Assembly (NCBI RefSeq): GCF_014633365.1
Contig: NC_068341.1
Span: 9,114,001 to 9,178,000, forward strand
DNA from: Diospyros lotus
Lineage: Eukaryota; Streptophyta; Magnoliopsida; Ericales; Ebenaceae
DNA length: 64,000 bases
Direction: 5' to 3'
In this document: in pieces, positions 58,001 through 64,000 of the stretch
How positions within the stretch are numbered: the stretch's first letter is position 1
How the letters are laid out: each line of letters begins with the position of its first letter
Notes under the pieces: generated by a model
What the model was told of the DNA's origin: nothing
The model's database searches: none
The model's input: only the letters and a program-made list of their open reading frames with translations
Translations under genes and position numbers: made by a program

Positions 58001-60785
58001 ATTCAAGGCTACTAATAGATTCCAAACACTTGGAAGCAAAATCATTACTGAAAAGATTTGAATTTTGCAAAGGAAAAAATATGCTTTCATTGTGCCATGC
58101 ACTTTGTGTTGTCAATCAGATATGGGAAAGGAGCTTCAACTTTGCTAAATATGCAACTGTTGATCAACAAACATGTATGGATGGCAATTTAAGCCACTTA
58201 AACATACCTGCAGCATCAGATCCTATCCAATACTGTTTTTAGATAATTTCTGCTAATGAGAATGTTAACTTCTCAATTTTGATCTGCGAAAATCATTATA
58301 ATACATCATATTACGACCTGGGCAAGTTCTGGTTAGTCATTCAAAATTTTACTGGTACAGAAGATTTCATCTTTTTCTGTTATGCAGCTAAATGTGGTCA
58401 CTGGAGAGAGCCATGGGTCCAAAAAACAAGAATGCTAATCTGAAATTCAGAAAAAAGTACTCCTAGGCACCATATCATGTCATGATCAAGCAATAACTAG
58501 TTCCCAGGGCTTATTAATATCAATATACCAGATAAGCCCGCGGCATGTAACGTTTAATTGGCCTACTAGGCTACGGAAAGAGTACAGTGACAAGCAGACT
58601 GATCTTGGTATTTGTCCAAATTGAAATATTTTAATAGAAAGCGGAGTCCATCTTCAAAATTAAAAAGGGATGGAAGGAGAAAAACATAAAACCACGATAT
58701 ACATTTTCCTATATTTAAACTTTTTATCATACAACGATAAAAAATTTATGGCATGTTGGAAAATTGGAACAGCTAGAAAACCCTGAGATTGGTCAGTAGT
58801 TAACCTTTTATTATGTGCCATCGCTCTTAAGTTGAGATCCAAGCATGAATTAAGCCAAATCATCAATCAAATATCTATATTTATTTTGTTACTAATAAAA
58901 AAGTCAACCCGTGAATGCTCTCAGAAAATACTATCAATGTATGTCAATTGATCTACTTCCATTTTTTCTTGCTTTTTCACCTCCTTTGTTGGTGTACTAT
59001 TTCCTCCTATGTACCTATTTAGAGAAGAAACAGATAAGAAACGATTGATGATAGGACCAGACCAATTTCTAGGAATTCAGATGCTTGTTTAAACACACAG
59101 TCCACCCAACTAATGATACAGAAGAATTATTCAAATTAATGTCAAGGACTATATATAATTAAATACCACGGCGGCAGCAGCAGGCTTTCCTCTAAACAGA
59201 ACTCCAACAGAGACTGCGAAGCTAGGATAACCATGTGCAAAATTTGTGGTCCCATCTACATTAGATATCAAAGTGAGATTGTTTGAAGCCAGAAATTTGG
59301 CTCCTTCATATAGAGTAAAAGCAGAAAAACAAAATAGCACATCTATGACAGCAGTAGATAATATTCAATAACAAGAACTTATTGAGAATGGCATAAATCG
59401 AGTCAACTCAAGGACCTTAAGACCCTTAACAAACAATAATTGCAACAGAATGACAACAAGTTTCATTGCCTAACCTGAATTCTTGAATAGCTGAAATGTT
59501 TTTTTTCTTTTTATCTTTTTGATATAAAATATCCCATGCCGTGAGTTCAGTTTTTCATCATAGTCATAAGACATGTCATCTGATATTTTTTACATCAACA
59601 TTTCCTTCTTAAATGACAAAAGAAGCAAATAGTGCTTAAGTGCTTTTGCACATCCTTTGTGAATGACAAAGGAAGCACATAATGAATTGGTGCCTTTTAG
59701 TGCTTGCTGAGCAGTTTTCAGATTCACATAACAAATTGCATTGAACCCTCTATAGATTCTGCAACCACGCAAACCAGAAAAGAAACCATCGATAGAAGTA
59801 TTTTATCTATTGTTAGATGCACAAAGACAACCAAACTAGTTGACTGCATTGGCAACTCTCCAAACTCACATCGAAATTTTCTTCCATTAATGAAAGCACC
59901 AAGGCCAAGTCAGTCTCTGAGGTGACATGTGGAAGGTCATGCAGCTCGAGAGATCACTTTAAGTGTGCCTTAACCTTCAAGGCCAAGGAGTAGATAAAGC
60001 ACAATACCGAGCTCAAATGACGAACCTCCACTTGAGGCTCTGACCTCGCCTGATTGATAGCTCCCTCCAAAGCCTGACTTATGCTTGTCATTGGATAATC
60101 CTTCAGTGCATTCTCCATTGTCAAGGATTAATTAGTGCCTCCAACCTTGCCACTTGGCAAAAACAGATCTTTCCTCGCCTCCATGGATTATCTAAAGGTT
60201 CAGGCTCCAATAGGGTCATGAGACCCAGCCAAGGTATCTTTGGGACAATTGCGAAATGGAGGCTAGGATTTAGGGTTCCATTAGGGCATTTATCCCTCTA
60301 CAAATTAAAAGTCACTCTGTTAATAGCTAATAACTCCAGCAATGTGGCTTAGGGTTGTATGAAAAGCCAAGTACACATGAAGGCAGGCCTCCAAAATTCT
60401 AACTATCACTTTTAAAAAGTTTCAGAAAGTTTCAGCAGGCACAGATATGCATTTAACGTTATATGTTTTATGCCAATTATTTAATTTATATGAACCAAAA
60501 TGTTCTTGCAAACACAAGTAATTCCAAGCTGCAGAAATTTTAGGGGGCGTAACCTTTCCAAACAATATATAGCCAGTTCATAGAAGCTCAAAATCAAGAG
60601 TTGTGCTTAAAAAATTCTAAGGCACTTGATGAAATGTTCAGTGAGCCAAACCTAAGGGATCTATGCACCAAAGGTAATCAGAAGACGAGTCACCAATAAG
60701 CCCTCCCTCCTCCCCAAGAATAAGGTGATCTGTGAAGTTTTTTCTCACAACATCTAGAATAGCAGCTTCACTCATTTTATCTGTT
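55016..60785 (-). CDS. IMPL1: Plastid inositol monophosphatase-like protein, 3' part
   Basis: Eight exons on the minus strand: 60785-60652, 59255-59167, 57255-57198, 57122-57070, 56493-56395, 56271-56158, 55638-55537 and 55114-55016. They code for about 249 C-terminal residues of a protein normally near 370. Metal-binding IMPase motifs are present: GEEGG, then WCIDPL with the D of DGTTNF rebuilt across a splice (G|AT), and WDMAAGVLIVEEAGG, also rebuilt across an intron. FAHGYPSFAVSVGVLFRGKP and the C-terminus near EFSLWYKPEDYRTEL fit IMPL1. Family role: magnesium-dependent hydrolysis of inositol phosphates in the plastid. The upstream exons (transit peptide and N-terminus) were not found between 60786 and 64000 and may lie beyond the window. 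The visible frame is intact. Confidence 0.9.
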
Positions 60786-62246
60786 CTGCAAGTCAGCAGC
60801 TCAAATTAGAAGGAAAATATGAGAAGAAAGTAAGAAAATTTTGGAAAAAAGAACACAACACAGAAAAAGAGTAAATCAGTTGATCCAGAAAATGAATGTG
60901 CATTCAAGAAAAAAATTAAATAATACACAAGTTAGTAATGCCAATGCTTTGGCAGTCTAAAACTCAAGAATAGGAGCTCAAATCACTACACATGGAAGTC
61001 CAGCACAACAATATGGATGAACAGATACCACTCTTGAAGTCAGTGTCTATTTAGAAGAAATAATAATAAAGTTCTCATGAATGATAGGCATCAATTAAGG
61101 AAGCAAACCTACCTCACCATGTATTCCAACTCAGCACCCCACCACCTCCATCACAAATGAAAACCTTCTTTCACCTCCAACCCCACATATAGGTAGGTTG
61201 CATTTAGTATTTGTCATTTACCACATTGTTGTTGTTGGAAACAAAGCTCAAACCCAGCTTTTCCATTATGTATACCAGTTCAGCCCAATAATTGCTAGCA
61301 TAATTAAATCTAAAAGCATCATACCCTAATGTAAATATCCATCAAGTAAAATCAGAAGTAATAGCAAAAACCCTTCTCCTGCATTAACCCATTCTCAAAT
61401 GCATATAATTGGATTCTGTTTTGACGGGTTGGAAACTATACAAAAAGATCTCTATAACTAAGTTAAGCACCAAGAAGTGCAAAATATGAGCATAATTGAG
61501 TTCACAATGTTACGATGCATGTGCAACATACAAGAAAAGACATAACTAGAAATAAGGTTGTCTGAAAAAGGTCAAAGTGGAGCCAATTGAAGATAAATAT
61601 GCAACAAGTGCTTAGGTTTGAATATATTAGAAAAAGACACGTAAATGCACCTATGACGAGAGGGAATGGAATAAGAGAAGCTTGTAGTGAAAGAGGTAAA
61701 GGAAAATCCAATAAAAGATAGGAAACTCTTAGGTATCACACTGGATAGAATGGCATTACAAAAGGTTTAATCCAAGATAGAGACAATTAGTGAGTGTGTA
61801 GTCAGCCCCACTTGGTGGGATGAAGGCTTGGTGTAGTTGTTATTGCTGTTATAGTTAATAAATCAATCCTTCATTCAACAAGAACCCTAGTTCAAAACCA
61901 TCATAGAATTAAGAGAAAAAGATTCTTTCTAGTAGCCAAATGTAGCAATTTGATCGTTGTAATACCATTCTTCTTCTTTTCTCCATGTGTTAAAAGCATG
62001 AGAATCACTTGCTCCCTTCCTACATCATTAAAACATTAATAACCAATAGGGAAACCAAATTATATTTAGCGTGAATGCCTCCTTGAAACTAAATAACTGG
62101 AAAATGGTGGCTATTACTTCTATTTCTTGGAAGTTAATATAAGTTTGGATCCTTCAACTGAAAGTCATTTCATATCTTTAAAAGCTACTTTGATCATTGT
62201 TACAAAATATATGCAACAAAAGCAATAATTAGTTTCAGATGCTAGG
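60786..62246. other. Presumed IMPL1 intron, no recognised exon
   Basis: The exon at 60785 starts in phase 2 with an acceptor, so at least one more exon must lie upstream on the minus strand. I could not recognise it in this stretch, which is AT-rich and holds a LINE fragment. Confidence 0.45.
61640..61855 (+). mobile_element. 3' fragment of an RTE-type LINE
   Basis: The tail has the same plan as the copy at 48690: a decayed coding end (ccaagatagagacaattag), then gtcagccccacttggtgggatgaaggcttgg, then a (T/G)TT-rich end (gttgttattgctgttat). Truncated. Confidence 0.55.
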
Positions 62247-63660
62247 TGTGACACCCCGCTCCCACTTACAGGTATCACTCGTGAACAATTATCCGAACTG
62301 CCCACATGCCCGGCCATTTGTGAAGGGCGGACTATATTTCGACACGAAACGCCCTAGGTGGGAACTAGACTTTGTCTTTCATTAAGTTTGCCCAATCATC
62401 ATGATTATTATTTTAATTCTTCTTCTTTTCAAGAATTCCATCGGGCTCCATATATTTCAGAATTCCAAACCACCCATTGATTTTATGAATTTCAAGGAAA
62501 AATTCATAATTTTCATTTTCCAAAAATTCGACATTTATCTCCAAAAATGACCGAAAAATTCATTTATTTTGAAAATTCCTTCGGGACACAAAATCAATCA
62601 AGAAATGCCCCAAAAATCCCCGACCTTTCAAAATTTAAAAAAAAAAATTGTCTGGCGAGGCCTACTAGCGTGCCCGGGGCCCTACGGTGCGCTGGTCGCG
62701 GGCTGCGCACGCTTGCCGCGCGCCCACACCCAAGCCCTAGCGCCCACGCGCAACCTGACCGCTGCCTGCCGCGCGCATGCGCTTGCTGCCCACTAAGGCC
62801 CTCTGCGGGCCACTTGTTGGCCCCAGCTACTGTTGCTGCTGCCTTCACCCCTTTTTTCCTTTTTTTTTTTTTTTCTCTTAGGCTTCCTAATCCAAAATTT
62901 TCAGAAACTAAATTAAATAAATACTCACCAAAAATCACTCACATTTCCAACAAAAATCATATTATTTAACCCCTTTGGTACTTCCAACAACCCATACCAA
63001 ATATGAGATTTACACAAATACTTAGGCTTCAACATGCCATAAGCCAATAACTCACTTTTAAAATAAAATCATACATTCCAAAAATAGAGATTAAACACAA
63101 TATACCAAAGAGACTACATCCAAGCTTGATACATCACAAGCCATAACAAATAACACAAATATACATCACAAAGCTTCCAACCTCAAGCTTGCTACTTTCC
63201 CAACCTCTTGCCATAAGAACAACCTACAAGGTGAGGATGAAAACCTCATGAGCTACAAAGCTCGGTAAGGGTGCAACGCATGTAAATATGAATATAACCA
63301 TATTTATGTATGTCAAATGCATGCAAATGAGGCTAGATCCATTCATCCTCACAACCCACCAAGATTTAAGGCATCAACCTACCCCTCCCACAACACTAGT
63401 CCTCTATATGGCCATAGGTCCACTAGATCTCACATCATGCAAGTGTTAACCACTACATGAAAATGCTACATAAAAATTTATAAAACATATTTACCAACTT
63501 GCAAGGCCACCTCCACATGGGTCCATCCCTTACCTTTTCCATTCTTTGAAGCCTCAAAAACTTCTTAGCTTCATTGTCAACTCTTCTCCTTAAGAGATCC
63601 TTGCACAACATAGATCTATATTACCAAAGGAGAAATAAAGAGAAAGAAATCTAGCCTTCA
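62247..63660. mobile_element. Probable LTR of a retrotransposon, with a GC-rich core
   Basis: The block opens TGTGACACCCCGCTCCC, a common form of plant Gypsy LTR terminus, and contains a sharply GC-rich core at about 62650-62850 surrounded by AT-rich sequence. No gag or pol frame is found. The other border is not clear, so the extent is approximate. Open frames across the core in several frames are due to base composition. Confidence 0.45.
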
Positions 63661-63667
63661 AATCAGT

Positions 63668-63735
63668 GTTCTAAAAGGCGCTAGGCGCTAGGCGCTAGGC
63701 GCTAATCAGGCGCCAAGCTGGGGCGGCGGAGCCTA
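63668..63735. repeat. (ctaggcg)n tandem repeat
   Basis: The string ggcgctaggcgctaggcg and its continuation form four tandem 7-bp units, followed by aatcaggcgcc and ggggcggcggagcc. It resembles the block in PXN intron 3. Confidence 0.7.
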
Positions 63736-64000
63736 GGAAAACTACTATTTTTTTTACTTTTTAAACTTTGTGATGTAATTTGATGTTATTTTCAATTAAA
63801 TCAAAGTTGAAAAGCATTAATAATGCAACATAAACCAATAATACAACAATAATGGAATGACAAGTGAAATATAAAATTAAGCATGAGAAAACAAATTGTT
63901 ATAGCCACATAATAAACAAGATTTTAATTTAGTCATACAATCAAAATCAATACTATAAGCAAGTGGATTTCTTGGAAATATTATAGAATATATATAATTA
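63736..64000. other. AT-rich window end
   Basis: I see nothing recognisable in this stretch. Confidence 0.5.

Noticed and set aside
62547..62969. Frames of 114-140 residues on both strands
   Set aside because: Open in several frames at once because of the GC-rich core of an LTR-like block. No domain is recognisable.

Overview
The window is nuclear DNA from a dicot-type flowering plant. The genes are split by many GT-AG introns, the intergenic DNA is AT-rich, and every recognisable protein belongs to a plant family, several of them plastid- or peroxisome-linked. Copia and gag-type LTR elements, Au-like SINEs, RTE-type LINE tails and a long foldback element fill introns and intergenic DNA. I cannot name the species. 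All exon models below were spliced by hand from reading-frame continuity, splice-site rules and recalled family sequence. No alignment, search or RNA evidence was available.

Layout from left to right. The 3' end of a UDP-rhamnose/UDP-galactose-type nucleotide-sugar transporter (1-600, +) is followed by about 3 kb of repeat-rich intergenic DNA that includes two inverted, diverged MITE-like copies. An 11-exon peroxisomal NAD carrier gene, PXN (3706-10912, +), converges on a 5-exon STICHEL-like gene encoding a DnaX-related ATPase-domain protein (15224-12419, -). After about 3 kb without a recognised gene comes the complete 7-exon plastid atypical kinase gene ABC1K3 (27279-18315, -), with one GC-AG intron. 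It is divergently arranged with a small two-exon CYSTM gene (28512-28979, +).

A 16-exon cytosolic-type pyruvate kinase gene occupies 29726-52078 (+). It encodes only about 525 residues but spans 22 kb, because its introns hold a 5.2 kb Copia element (39219-44413, + orientation), a 2.3 kb gag-only LTR element (46137-48403, - orientation), SINEs, a CT-rich minisatellite and LTR-like debris. A foldback element of about 1.65 kb with nested palindromes follows (about 52.59-54.23 kb). The last gene is the 3' part (8 exons) of the plastid inositol monophosphatase-like gene IMPL1 (60785-55016, -). Its 5' exons lie beyond the window or in sequence I could not recognise. The right end (62.2-64 kb) is LTR-like and other repetitive DNA.

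The genes do not form a pathway cluster; this is ordinary plant gene order. The most notable items are the foldback element, the perfect 130-bp tandem duplication inside the Copia reverse transcriptase, the two elements with clear target-site duplications inside one gene, the GC-AG intron, and a stop codon that overlaps a consensus splice donor in the STICHEL-like gene. I saw no clear tRNA, rRNA or CRISPR. I found no strong evidence for a wholly new biological system.
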